Positions 6,891-15,341 of a DNA stretch of 64,000 nt are shown one piece after another. The DNA is taken from contig NZ_LR594036.1 of NCBI RefSeq assembly GCF_901542335.1, positions 248,001-312,000 on the forward strand, read 5' to 3'. The position numbers and the translations under genes are program-made. This DNA is from Streptococcus porcinus. Its GTDB lineage: Bacteria; Bacillota; Bacilli; Lactobacillales; Streptococcaceae. Below the pieces are notes generated by a model. That model was not told the origin of the DNA. It did not search any database and worked only from the letters and a program-made list of their open reading frames with translations. The stretch's first letter is position 1, and each line of letters begins with the position of its first letter.

Positions 6891-8153
6891 TTAGAGCTTG
6901 TCAATCCGCTCTTTGTTGGCTGCCAGGGCACGCTCATACTTTCCAGTTTCATTGGCTATAAAATAGTTCTTATGGATTAGTTTGTCTGGTAAGTATTGTT
7001 GTTTGACCCATTTTTCAGGGTAGGCATGGGGATAGAGATAATCTTGGGCATTGCCCAGTTCTTTGCTTCCAGAATAGTGACCGTCGCGAAGATGCCTAGG
7101 AATAGGGAGATTGCCTGACTTTTTCAGGTCATTTATAGCAGCATCCATAGCAAGGTAAGCTGAGTTTGATTTGGGTGATAAGGCAAGATCGATAACGACG
7201 TTGGCGATTAGAATCCTAGCTTCCGGGAAACCAATTTTTTGGGCAGCTTCTAGTGCTGTAACGGTATGAATCTGTGCGTCTGGATTGGCAAGGCCGATAT
7301 CTTCATAAGCAATGACAGTTAAACGTCGGGCTAGGCTGGGTAAGTCACCAGCTTCAATTAATCTAGCGGCGTAGTGTAAACTAGCATTGACATCTGATCC
7401 CCGAATGGATTTTTGTAAGGCTGACAACACATCATAGTGTCCATCCCCATTTTTATCCATAGTGATATAACTCCGTTGTAAACTATTTTCTACTGTTTCC
7501 AGAGAGATATGACGTTTACCATTGGCATCTTCCTTGGTTGACATGACGGCTAACTCTAGTGAATTATAGGCAGACCTTAAATCACCATTGGTTGCCGTTG
7601 CTATAAAGTCAAGAGCATCTTCATCTAGCGCAATATCAAAGGAGAAGCCCCGCTCTTTGTCGGAGATAGCTATCGCGATCGCTTGTTTAATAGCTTCGTT
7701 ACTTAAAGATTCTAACTCAAAGATTTGAACGCGACTGCGAATAGCGGGTGTAACAGAAAAGAACGGATTTTCGGTGGTTGCACCAATCATGATGATATTG
7801 CCGTTTTCGAGCAGGGGAAGCAGAAAGTCTTGCTTGGTCTTATCAAGGCGATGAATTTCATCAAGAAGGAGAACTAAGCCTCCTGAAAACTTAGCTTCGT
7901 CGGCGATTTCTTGGAGTCTTTTTTTGGTGTCGGTTGTGGCATTGAAGGTCCGAAAAGCATACTTGGTTGTACCTGCAATCGCACTAGCAATGGAGGTTTT
8001 ACCAATTCCGGGAGGACCGTAGAGAATCATAGATGATAGCATATTGGCTTCAACCATACGACGGATGATTTTACCCTCACCGACAAGGTGTTCTTGTCCG
8101 ATGACCTCTGAAATAGTTTTGGGACGCATGCGTAGCGCCAAATTATCACGCAT
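6891..8153 (-). CDS. rarA: Replication-associated recombination protein A (RarA/MgsA)
   Basis: This 420-residue clamp-loader-like AAA+ ATPase acts at stalled replication forks. Walker A is GPPGIGKTS near residues 45-53 and Walker B is LLLDEIHR near 97-104. SRVQIFEL carries the sensor/arginine-finger region. The C-terminal tetramerisation part includes SDVNASLHYAARLIEAGDLPS-type sequence and RHLRDGHY. Length matches the family. AGGAAAGGAG precedes the ATG. It follows the pab genes by 30 bases on the same strand, so it probably shares their mRNA, and precedes the 6S RNA gene. Confidence 0.96.
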   Translation of the reverse strand: MRDNLALRMRPKTISEVIGQEHLVGEGKIIRRMVEANMLSSMILYGPPGIGKTSIASAIAGTTKYAFRTFNATTDTKKRLQEIADEAKFSGGLVLLLDEIHRLDKTKQDFLLPLLENGNIIMIGATTENPFFSVTPAIRSRVQIFELESLSNEAIKQAIAIAISDKERGFSFDIALDEDALDFIATATNGDLRSAYNSLELAVMSTKEDANGKRHISLETVENSLQRSYITMDKNGDGHYDVLSALQKSIRGSDVNASLHYAARLIEAGDLPSLARRLTVIAYEDIGLANPDAQIHTVTALEAAQKIGFPEARILIANVVIDLALSPKSNSAYLAMDAAINDLKKSGNLPIPRHLRDGHYSGSKELGNAQDYLYPHAYPEKWVKQQYLPDKLIHKNYFIANETGKYERALAANKERIDKL

Positions 8154-8183
8154 AGATTGTTCTCCTTTCCTTGTGATGATTGA

Positions 8184-8750
8184 TTAATGACGAATGCTTG
8201 CAATGAAGTTAGCAATCATGGTCATCCCATCAGGGGTTCCGATACTTTCAGGGTGGAACTGTAGTCCAAAAAGAGGTAGACTGCAATGTTCAAAAGCCAT
8301 AATTTCCTGATCCTCGCAATCTCTAGCAGTAATGATAAAGTCTTGGGGTAATGTCTCCACGACGATAGAATGATAACGCATGACAGTTAGCTCCTGTGGA
8401 AGAGAGTGAAATAGCTTATTAGAGTCTTGAATATGAATCTTGCTTTGTCTCCCATGCATGACTTGTCTGGCTAAGCGTAGCTTACCTCCGAGTGTTTCGG
8501 CGATAGCCTGGTGTCCTAGACAAATACCTAAAATGGGTTTTATTTGGTAAAACTCTTTGATAAGTTTTGGCATTTGGTTAGCTTCTTTGGGCCAGCCAGG
8601 ACCAGGGGAGAAGACTAAAGCATCTGATTTTTTTGCCATTTCATATAAATTTGGGTCTTGATTGTACAAAACAATAGTCTCATCGAATTCACTTAAATAT
8701 TGGGCAAGATTGTAGGTGAATGAATCGTAATTATCAATTAAGAGTATCAT
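8184..8750 (-). CDS. pabA: Aminodeoxychorismate synthase glutaminase subunit (PabA-like)
   Basis: This 188-residue class I glutamine amidotransferase supplies ammonia to the chorismate-converting subunit. Motifs are LLIDNYDSFTYNL at the start, FSPGPGWP, the nucleophile GICLGHQAI (Cys near 79) and FHPES with the His-Glu pair near 167-169. PabA and TrpG are hard to tell apart by sequence. The neighbour 40 bases upstream is a PabB-PabC fusion and no trp genes are in view, so 4-aminobenzoate (folate) synthesis is the better call. Confidence 0.9.
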   Translation of the reverse strand: MILLIDNYDSFTYNLAQYLSEFDETIVLYNQDPNLYEMAKKSDALVFSPGPGWPKEANQMPKLIKEFYQIKPILGICLGHQAIAETLGGKLRLARQVMHGRQSKIHIQDSNKLFHSLPQELTVMRYHSIVVETLPQDFIITARDCEDQEIMAFEHCSLPLFGLQFHPESIGTPDGMTMIANFIASIRH

Positions 8751-8790
8751 AGCTTCCTTAATAACTGAATGGTTGGAGTGGGGTTAGTCT

Positions 8791-10548
8791 TTACTGGTAG
8801 TTAGTTGATATGGTATTAGATAAAAGATTGAGGTCTAGACGATACAGGCCGCGAACAGCATTGCCTCCGAAAACAGCAGTTGCATTTTGTAAGTCAGCTA
8901 GCGTCAGCCATTTTTCTTGAACCTGGCCAGTAACTAGTAACTCTTGGCGGAAAAGACCTGGTAAAATACCAGCCGCTACTGGCGGTGTGTAGAGGTTTTG
9001 ACCCAACTGAACAAAGAGATTTCCAATAGAGGTTTCCAACAATTGCCCCTCTTTATTGTAGAAAACCTGTTCGTAAGGTTTTTGATTAATATGGGGACGA
9101 TAGCTCGTTTTAAAGTAAGTAAAGACCGAATTACTTACGTCTTTATCTTGTAAGGTGAGCTTTGCCTTTAGAAAACTTGAAGGTAAAGGTTTTAGGTGTT
9201 GGTCAGACAGCTCGACTTTACCATTTTTAGATAGGCTAATTGTTAAGCGGTAGCTGGTATCATCTTTTTTTTCTAAGTAGATTTTTAGTGCTTTTAGCAA
9301 AGTCGGTTCATCATAAGGATAGGCAAAATAAGTAGCTGCTTCTTTGAGACGATTGAGATGGTGCTCAAGAAAGACAATTTCTTTTTGCTCAACCTTTGCT
9401 GTTGTCTTTAGGGTGAAGTGTTGTTTTTTCCGGTAGAGAACAGCTGTTTTTTGATGAACTTCTTCATATTCTTCTTCCCACTTGCTTTGCCAAGTGATAC
9501 CGCCACCAACACCATAAGTGGCATAATTGTCAGTAAGTTGGAGAGTTCTAATGGGGACATTAAAAATACGGCATCCGTCGGGTAGGCAAATACCGATGGT
9601 TCCACAGTAAACCCCTCTTGGTTTTGGTTCTAAGTCTTTAATAATGGCCATGGTGGAGACTTTAGGAGCGCCTGTAATCGAACCACAAGGGAAGAGTGCT
9701 GTAAGAATAGTCAAAAGATCACAAGTTGGTCTGAGTTTACCTAGGACGGTTGAGGTCATTTGCCAGACTGTGGAATATTGCTCCAGCTCACAAAGCTTAG
9801 CAACATGGACACTGCCTGTTTGGCAGATTTTCCCCATGTCATTGCGGAGTAAATCAACAATCATCATATTTTCAGAACGATTTTTAGCATCAGCCTGAAG
9901 CCAATCATGTTCTTTTTTGTCGCACCAGCTGTTAACGCCACGTTTGGTGGTCCCTTTCATAGGCTTGGTGGTTAAGGTATTACCCTCTTGTTTAAAAAAT
10001 AATTCAGGACTAGCTGAGATGACTGCAAAATCATCATGGGCAATGTAAGCATTGTAGCCAGCAGCTTGTTCGACAACGAGTTTGTTGTAAATTGCTAAGC
10101 TCTTGGTTAAATCAAGTTCTTGAGTCAATTGGATAGTATAGTTTACTTGGTACGTGTTGCCTTGTCGCATGTTGGAATGAATAATTTCAATAGCTTTTTG
10201 ATAAGCTTTCTTCTGAGTAGCGCTGGTCCAGCGATTAGGAAGGTCAAGGTTATCGTAATCAAGTAGGAACTCTTCCTTTTGGCATTTTTTGTGCACTGTA
10301 AAATAGGCAAAATACTCCTTGCCTAACTTAACATTATGGGTTTGTAAGGCTTTGTCAAAGAAGCTAGCAGCTTCATAACTGAGATAGCCCACCACATAAT
10401 AACCCAGTTGTTGGTAATACTGAACTTGTTCAATAACTGAGCCTACCTGGTCTAATTCTTTGGCTACCAACTCTAGTAGTGGGTTTTTAAAAATATAGCG
10501 TTGACCAAGCTCTTTGAAATCAATAATTGTTTTTCTATGCATACTCAA
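8791..10548 (-). CDS. pabB: PabB-PabC fusion: aminodeoxychorismate synthase component I plus 4-amino-4-deoxychorismate lyase
   Basis: This 585-residue protein joins two enzymes of 4-aminobenzoate synthesis. Residues ~1-375 are the chorismate-binding synthase domain, with KPMKGTTKRG, MIVDLLRNDMG and PCGSITGAPK as signatures. Residues ~385-585 are a class IV aminotransferase-fold lyase, with the likely pyridoxal-phosphate lysine in FKTSYRPH and the cofactor loop LETSIGNLFV. Together with PabA it converts chorismate and glutamine to 4-aminobenzoate. Such fusions are common in streptococci. It is first in the pabB-pabA-rarA gene group. A cre-like AAAAGCGTTTGCTCA lies just upstream (around 10558-10572), untested. 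Confidence 0.93.
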   Translation of the reverse strand: MSMHRKTIIDFKELGQRYIFKNPLLELVAKELDQVGSVIEQVQYYQQLGYYVVGYLSYEAASFFDKALQTHNVKLGKEYFAYFTVHKKCQKEEFLLDYDNLDLPNRWTSATQKKAYQKAIEIIHSNMRQGNTYQVNYTIQLTQELDLTKSLAIYNKLVVEQAAGYNAYIAHDDFAVISASPELFFKQEGNTLTTKPMKGTTKRGVNSWCDKKEHDWLQADAKNRSENMMIVDLLRNDMGKICQTGSVHVAKLCELEQYSTVWQMTSTVLGKLRPTCDLLTILTALFPCGSITGAPKVSTMAIIKDLEPKPRGVYCGTIGICLPDGCRIFNVPIRTLQLTDNYATYGVGGGITWQSKWEEEYEEVHQKTAVLYRKKQHFTLKTTAKVEQKEIVFLEHHLNRLKEAATYFAYPYDEPTLLKALKIYLEKKDDTSYRLTISLSKNGKVELSDQHLKPLPSSFLKAKLTLQDKDVSNSVFTYFKTSYRPHINQKPYEQVFYNKEGQLLETSIGNLFVQLGQNLYTPPVAAGILPGLFRQELLVTGQVQEKWLTLADLQNATAVFGGNAVRGLYRLDLNLLSNTISTNYQ

Positions 10549-10611
10549 ATTATATCATAAAAGCGTTTGCTCAGCTTAATGTGATCAAATAGTAAAAGAC
10601 CTTTAAATAAG

Positions 10612-10648
10612 CAAAAGGACTGAAGATTTCCCAGAGGAGGTTCAGCCC
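10612..10648 (-). terminator. Terminator of the amidase gene
   Basis: On the minus strand GGGCTGAA (10641-10648) pairs with TTCAGTCC (10617-10624) around a 16-base loop and is followed by TTTTGC. It lies downstream of the surface amidase and upstream of the pab genes. Confidence 0.65.
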
Positions 10649-10735
10649 TAATTATTCTAAATAAAATACTAAGTATATGGGATCATTCCCTAAGAGTGAA
10701 GATTATAGTTTATATGGAATCAAATGGAAGGAATA

Positions 10736-12721
10736 TTAGTGTGTCTCTTTTTGTTTTGATCTGCTACCTGCTAAGAAAAGTGTCCCAAGAAAGAGGCTGA
10801 CATAAGCAGCTACTGTGAGCCCTTCTGAATTGTGTCCATTGGTTTGAGGAAGGTTTCTAGGGTTGGCTTGGAGTGAAGCATGATTTGTAAAAGTCGTGGT
10901 TTGGTAGGTCACTGGGATAGCTTCTTGCTGCGTCTGAGTTTTTTTAGTTTCAGTTCGTGTCTCTTCGGCTAGATTTGTTGGGAGCCCTTTTTGAGCAGCA
11001 GTTAAGAGGTGGAAACGATTAGCCTTCTCAAATAGTTCACCTATTTGCAAAAGCAGTCCATCGTTGTGGGCGCTACTATTCACCAAAAGGCCAAGAGGTA
11101 GTCCACTTTTAGTCACATAAGTTGGTAAAGACAAGGAAGGAGTTCCAGTCAAGTTAGCAAGCTGTGTGAAAGGTGTTAGAGTCCAGGCAGGAAGCCATTG
11201 GCGGTAGATTAAATCTAGTTTTTCTTGTTTACTTAACTGAGACATGTCACTGAGCTGTGCTACTAATTCTTGAGGAATATGGTGGTAGTCAGCAGGAGGT
11301 GCTGGATAAGCTGTGGTAGGAGTTAGGAAAATAGGGTATTTTTGGTAGAACTGGTCTAATTGTTTAGTTAGCCCAGCAATACCTGCCCAGGCTTTATCAA
11401 TATCTTCTTTACTCAAATCTTTCCCAGTTTGATAAAGTGCCCAGGAAAGGAGTTCTACATCATCTTTTTGAAGTGGGCGTTTCAAGGTTTGTTGTGCCAT
11501 GAAATTGATCGATGATGCAGCAGAAGCGGCAATCGTGTAATAATATTGCATCATGGTTTTGCCATCGACAGGATAAGGCACCTCAACTGTTTGATAGCCT
11601 TGTTCTTTTAAGAAGGCTACAGCATCTTTGACAGCCTCAATGGCCTCTTGGCTAATAGGAGTCCCAGCTGGAGTTTTTGTAGTGTAGGCGATAGGGATAC
11701 TTGGATCTAAGTGTTGAGAATTTTGTTGTGCTTTGGCTTTATCTTTTAAGAGAAATTGGAAGAGTTTTTTGGTGTCTTCCATACCCTTGGTTAGAGCGAA
11801 ATGGCTAACATTACTACGTTCAGAAGTGGGGTTTCCTTCTAGAATGTCCCGTGTTGGGTGCAAACCGATTAAGCCACTCCAAGCAGCTGGGATACGAGTA
11901 GAGCCACCGCCATCAGAAGCACTGGCCAAACTCACTTGCCCTGATGCGACAGCAGCTGCGGAACCACCAGAAGAGCCTCCAGGGTTTTTGTCTAATTGCC
12001 AAGGATTGTGTGTATCTCCATAGAGGTTAGAGTTGGTAACATTTATCCATCCCATTTCTGGAAAAGATGATTGCCCTATAACAATAAAGCCTGCTTTTTG
12101 AAGTTGTTTGACAAAAGCACTGGTGGATGAACTTGTTTTGTCCTTTAAAAAGGCTAAGCCGTTAGTGTTACTACTACCAGCAATGGTATGCCCCAAGCCT
12201 TTCACGAGAATCGGGACTTTGTAAAAGGGTTGGCCTTGATCCACCATTTGGTCACTTTCTTGGCGTGCTAAAGATTCACGTAAGGAAATCACGTTGTTAA
12301 GCTCGGGGTTGGTGGTTTTGATAGTCTCTAAGGCAAAGTCTAACAATTGTTGCCCTGTGACACGTTTTTGTCGTGTCCATTCGGCTAATTGACTGGCGCT
12401 GGCTGTTTTATAGTCGTCTAGAGTAATAGGAGGTTGTGGGGCTGGGGCTGGACTTGTAATTTCTGTTGCTAAGGGAGGTGACTGAGTGGTAGTCTCTTTA
12501 GCTGGGGCTAGAGGGGCTGTAGGGCTGTGTTCGGCCTTTGAAATGACTGATTCTGACGGCGTCTGTTTACTAACTTCGACTTGGCTCGCTGGGGGCTGAG
12601 TATCAATTTTGCTAGCATTAGCATGGCTGATCATTACACCTGCTTGGAGGCTGGTAGTCATTAACAACAAGGCTAAGAGGGTCTGCCTTGTTTTAGAGGG
12701 GTAGTGCTTAGAATGTCTCAT
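10736..12721 (-). CDS. Cell-wall-anchored amidase (amidase signature family)
   Basis: This 661-residue secreted protein starts with a signal peptide (basic start, hydrophobic TLLALLLMTTSLQAGVM), then a Pro/Thr/Ser-rich linker (~40-100) and an amidase-signature domain (~100-580). The Ser-cisSer-Lys triad is visible: Lys174 in PILVKG, Ser250 in GGSSGGS and Ser274 in DGGGSTR, with family-typical spacing. The C-terminus is a sortase signal: LPQTNG, a hydrophobic stretch VAAYVSLFLGTLFLAG, then SRSKQK. The N in place of the final G resembles the LPTTN signal of streptococcal C5a peptidase. Substrate unknown; relatives cleave linear or cyclic amides. It appears monocistronic with its own terminator. 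Confidence 0.9.
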   Translation of the reverse strand: MRHSKHYPSKTRQTLLALLLMTTSLQAGVMISHANASKIDTQPPASQVEVSKQTPSESVISKAEHSPTAPLAPAKETTTQSPPLATEITSPAPAPQPPITLDDYKTASASQLAEWTRQKRVTGQQLLDFALETIKTTNPELNNVISLRESLARQESDQMVDQGQPFYKVPILVKGLGHTIAGSSNTNGLAFLKDKTSSSTSAFVKQLQKAGFIVIGQSSFPEMGWINVTNSNLYGDTHNPWQLDKNPGGSSGGSAAAVASGQVSLASASDGGGSTRIPAAWSGLIGLHPTRDILEGNPTSERSNVSHFALTKGMEDTKKLFQFLLKDKAKAQQNSQHLDPSIPIAYTTKTPAGTPISQEAIEAVKDAVAFLKEQGYQTVEVPYPVDGKTMMQYYYTIAASAASSINFMAQQTLKRPLQKDDVELLSWALYQTGKDLSKEDIDKAWAGIAGLTKQLDQFYQKYPIFLTPTTAYPAPPADYHHIPQELVAQLSDMSQLSKQEKLDLIYRQWLPAWTLTPFTQLANLTGTPSLSLPTYVTKSGLPLGLLVNSSAHNDGLLLQIGELFEKANRFHLLTAAQKGLPTNLAEETRTETKKTQTQQEAIPVTYQTTTFTNHASLQANPRNLPQTNGHNSEGLTVAAYVSLFLGTLFLAGSRSKQKETH

Positions 12722-12850
12722 TCTTTTTCTCCTAACATTATAATCACTTATTAGTTTAACATAATGAGAGGAAAATAAACTTTAAAGCGCTTGCTAAAAT
12801 CCTAGAAGTTTATCTCTCTGGTATTAGTCAGTGAAAGTTAGCTAAATTTA

Positions 12851-12859
12851 TGCTACAAT
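12851..12859 (+). promoter_or_regulatory. Extended -10 promoter for the DUF3013-prmA-rsmE operon
   Basis: TGCTACAAT (12851-12859) is an extended -10 about 35 bases before the ATG at 12895. No good -35 is seen, as is common with this promoter type. A cre-like TTTAAAGCGCTTGCTAAA stands at about 12781-12798 between this and the divergent amidase gene. Confidence 0.5.
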
Positions 12860-12894
12860 GGGAGTAATTAACTGTTAGGAAAAAGGACAATTAT

Positions 12895-13365
12895 ATGGCT
12901 AAATTTGGTTTTTTATCAATTATTGAAGAAGAAATGGATAAGCATTTTAACTATGATTATGCCATAGATTGGGATAAGAAAAACCATGCAGTGGAGGTAA
13001 CTTTTGTTTTGGAAGCGCAAAATAAAGCTGCGGTGGAAACTATTGATGATACGGGAGAAGTCTCGCAAGAGGATATTGTTTTTGAGGATTATGTGCTTTT
13101 TTATAATCCTGAGAAAAGTAAGTTTGATAAGGAAGACTACTTGGTAACCATTCCTTATGAGCCTAAGAAGGGCTTGTCTCGTGAATTCTTACAGTACTTT
13201 GTACAATTTCTTAACGATGTTGCGACTGAAGGGCAAAGCGATCTCATGGATTTCTTGGACGATGATACTAAGGTTGATTTCGGATTAAGTTGGGATGCAC
13301 AAGCTTTTGTTCAAGGTCAAGAAGGACTTGAAGAAACTGAATTCTTTGCTTATCCAAGATATTAA
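12895..13365 (+). CDS. DUF3013-family protein
   Basis: This acidic 156-residue protein without signal peptide or membrane segment matches the streptococcal DUF3013 family in size, in the MAKFGFLSIIEEEMDKHF opening and in its place before prmA. Its function is not known. AGGAAAAAGG precedes the ATG. It ends 12 bases before prmA, so it is probably the first gene of a translation-related operon with the two methyltransferases that follow. Confidence 0.8.
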   Translation: MAKFGFLSIIEEEMDKHFNYDYAIDWDKKNHAVEVTFVLEAQNKAAVETIDDTGEVSQEDIVFEDYVLFYNPEKSKFDKEDYLVTIPYEPKKGLSREFLQYFVQFLNDVATEGQSDLMDFLDDDTKVDFGLSWDAQAFVQGQEGLEETEFFAYPRY

Positions 13366-13377
13366 AGGGAGATTTTT

Positions 13378-14331
13378 ATGAACACATGGCAAGAATTAAC
13401 AGTCACGATTCATCGCGATGCTGAGGAGGCCGTTTCTAATATTTTGATAGAGGCTGGTAGCCAAGGGGTAGCCATTAGTGATAGTGCGGATTATTTAGGT
13501 CAGATAGGTCGGTATGGCGAAATTTTTCCAGAGGTAGAACAGTCTGACCGTGTGGCTGTTACGGGTTATTTCCCAGATAGTATGGATTTAGTAGTCTTGC
13601 GAAACCAGCTTGAGAGTGATTTAGAAGAGTTACGGACCTCTGGGTTGGAAACTGGCGAAATTTTGCTTTCTGCTCAGGAATTAGCAGAGGAAGACTGGGC
13701 TGATAATTGGAAAAAATACTATGAGCCAGCTCGCATTACGCATGATCTGACCATCGTTCCTTCCTGGACTGATTATAAGGCAGAGCCTGAGGAAAAAGTC
13801 ATTCGTCTAGATCCTGGGATGGCTTTTGGAACAGGCACTCATCCGACCACCAAGATGAGTCTTTTTGCTCTGGAACAAGTCCTCCGTGGCGGTGAGACGG
13901 TCATCGATGTGGGAACTGGGTCTGGTGTCCTATCTATTGCGAGTTCTTTATTAGGAGCTAAGGAAATTTTTGCTTTTGACTTGGATGATATAGCGGTGCG
14001 TGTGGCCGAAGAAAACATTGCTTTAAATCAGGAGACATCCAATATCCAAGTGGCTACAGGGGACCTTCTAAAAGGTGTTGAGCAGAAAGCACAGGTAATT
14101 GTTGCTAATATCTTAGCAGATATTTTAATTCACTTAACAGAAGATGCCTATCGTTTGCTTGATGATGAGGGGTACTTGATTATGTCAGGTATTATTTCAG
14201 AAAAATGGGAGCTGGTTCGCAAGTCAGCTTCTGATGCCGGTTTCTTCTTGGAAACTCATATGATCCAAGGAGAATGGAATGCATGCGTCTTCAGGAAAAC
14301 AGATAATAAATCAGGAGTGATTGGTGGCTGA
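13378..14331 (+). CDS. prmA: Ribosomal protein L11 methyltransferase
   Basis: PrmA methylates ribosomal protein L11 using S-adenosylmethionine. The 317-residue length fits. The N-terminal substrate-recognition domain carries [14 protein letters not shown]. The Rossmann-type methyltransferase domain has [15 protein letters not shown] near 146-160 and the cofactor-binding loop [15 protein letters not shown] near 176-190, followed by [11 protein letters not shown]. The stop overlaps the rsmE start by one base (TGATG), which indicates translational coupling. Confidence 0.97.
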   Translation: MNTWQELTVTIHRDAEEAVSNILIEAGSQGVAISDSADYLGQIGRYGEIFPEVEQSDRVAVTGYFPDSMDLVVLRNQLESDLEELRTSGLETGEILLSAQELAEEDWADNWKKYYEPARITHDLTIVPSWTDYKAEPEEKVIRLDPGMAFGTGTHPTTKMSLFALEQVLRGGETVIDVGTGSGVLSIASSLLGAKEIFAFDLDDIAVRVAEENIALNQETSNIQVATGDLLKGVEQKAQVIVANILADILIHLTEDAYRLLDDEGYLIMSGIISEKWELVRKSASDAGFFLETHMIQGEWNACVFRKTDNKSGVIGG

Positions 14332-15077
14332 TGCAACAATATTTTATTAAGGGGCCTTATCAAAATCCAGTTCTTATTGAGGATAAGGAAACTGTTAAAC
14401 ACATGTTTCAGGTTATGCGCTTGACTGATGGAGATCAGGTTTGTCTGGTTTTTGACGATGGAATCAAGCGCTTAGCTGCTGTTTCTGATAGCGCAGCACA
14501 TACATTTACTATTTTGCAAGATTTGGATCAATCTGTCGAACTACCCGTAGCTGTCACTATTGCCTCTGGCTTTCCAAAAGGGGATAAGTTAGAATGGGTG
14601 ACGCAAAAAGTGACAGAATTAGGTGCTTCTGCTATTTGGGCTTTTCCGGCGGATTGGTCAGTGGCTAAATGGGATGGTAAAAAATTAGCTAAGAAGCGAG
14701 AAAAATTGCTAAAGATAGCACAGGGTGCAGCTGAACAGAGTAAACGAAACATTATCCCAGAAGTGGAATTGTTTGAACAAAAGGTAGCTTTTTTGAGACA
14801 ATTGTCCGGATTTGATTATGTGTTTGTCGCTTATGAGGAATCAGCAAAAATGGGTGAACAAGCTGCTTTTGCGACTGGCTTAAAAGCTTGTCAACCGGGT
14901 GATAGCTTACTCTTTATTTTCGGTCCAGAAGGTGGTTTATCACCACAGGAGATTCAAGCCTTTGAGGCAATTGGTGCACAGATGATAGGCCTAGGTCCCC
15001 GGATTATGCGCACTGAAACAGCACCTTTGTATGTTCTGAGTGCGGTAAGCTACGCTTTGGAGTTAGATGTGAAATAG
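14331..15077 (+). CDS. rsmE: 16S rRNA (uracil(1498)-N3)-methyltransferase
   Basis: This 248-residue SPOUT-family enzyme methylates U1498 of 16S rRNA. The N-terminal PUA-like part starts MQQYFIKG and contains HMFQVMRLTDGD. The SPOUT knot shows KGDKLEWVTQKVTELGAS, the glycine-rich IFGPEGGLSPQEI near 205-217 and LGPRIMRTETAPL near 226-238. It shares a base with the prmA stop codon and ends before a strong hairpin terminator. Confidence 0.96.
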   Translation: MQQYFIKGPYQNPVLIEDKETVKHMFQVMRLTDGDQVCLVFDDGIKRLAAVSDSAAHTFTILQDLDQSVELPVAVTIASGFPKGDKLEWVTQKVTELGASAIWAFPADWSVAKWDGKKLAKKREKLLKIAQGAAEQSKRNIIPEVELFEQKVAFLRQLSGFDYVFVAYEESAKMGEQAAFATGLKACQPGDSLLFIFGPEGGLSPQEIQAFEAIGAQMIGLGPRIMRTETAPLYVLSAVSYALELDVK

Positions 15078-15157
15078 CAAGTTGCTTTTAAAAGCACTGA
15101 TAAATGCTTACAAAGCATTGATTACGGTACAAGCAATCAACAACTACTAGTCTAGTT

Positions 15158-15191
15158 AATCTTCTCATGTTTGAGAAGATTTTTTATTTTT
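15158..15191 (+). terminator. Terminator of the DUF3013-prmA-rsmE operon
   Basis: AATCTTCTCA (15158-15167) pairs with TGAGAAGATT (15172-15181) around a four-base loop, and a T-rich tail follows. Confidence 0.9.
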
Positions 15192-15204
15192 TCTCGACAG
15201 CCTC

Positions 15205-15233
15205 TTTACAAAGAGATAAATGAAGCATATAAT
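15205..15233 (+). promoter_or_regulatory. Promoter of the maltose/glucose-type PTS gene
   Basis: TTTACA (15205-15210) and TATAAT (15228-15233) are 17 bases apart. The expected transcription start near 15240 is directly followed by MalR-like operator sequence. Confidence 0.8.
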
Positions 15234-15242
15234 AAAGAGGTA

Positions 15243-15272
15243 ACGCAAGCGATTGCGTAAAACGTTTGCAAT
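15243..15272 (+). promoter_or_regulatory. Double MalR/LacI-type operator
   Basis: ACGCAAGCGATTGCGT (15243-15258) is a palindrome that fits GCAANCGNTTGC. It is followed by AAACGTTTGCAAT (15260-15272), a second match. Both sit just downstream of the transcription start, where a LacI-family repressor such as MalR would block elongation or promoter escape. CcpA is an alternative, since the sites also resemble cre. Related boxes precede pulA. Confidence 0.7.
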
Positions 15273-15341
15273 CAGACCTGTTTATAAGTCTAACGCATCT
15301 TTAGGATTATGCTTTGCGGGTCAAAGAAAAAGGAGAAAATA

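Noticed and set aside
6773..6961. Open frame covering the 6S RNA promoter and the end of rarA
   Set aside because: No ribosome binding site, low-complexity translation, and overlap with rarA and the RNA promoter.
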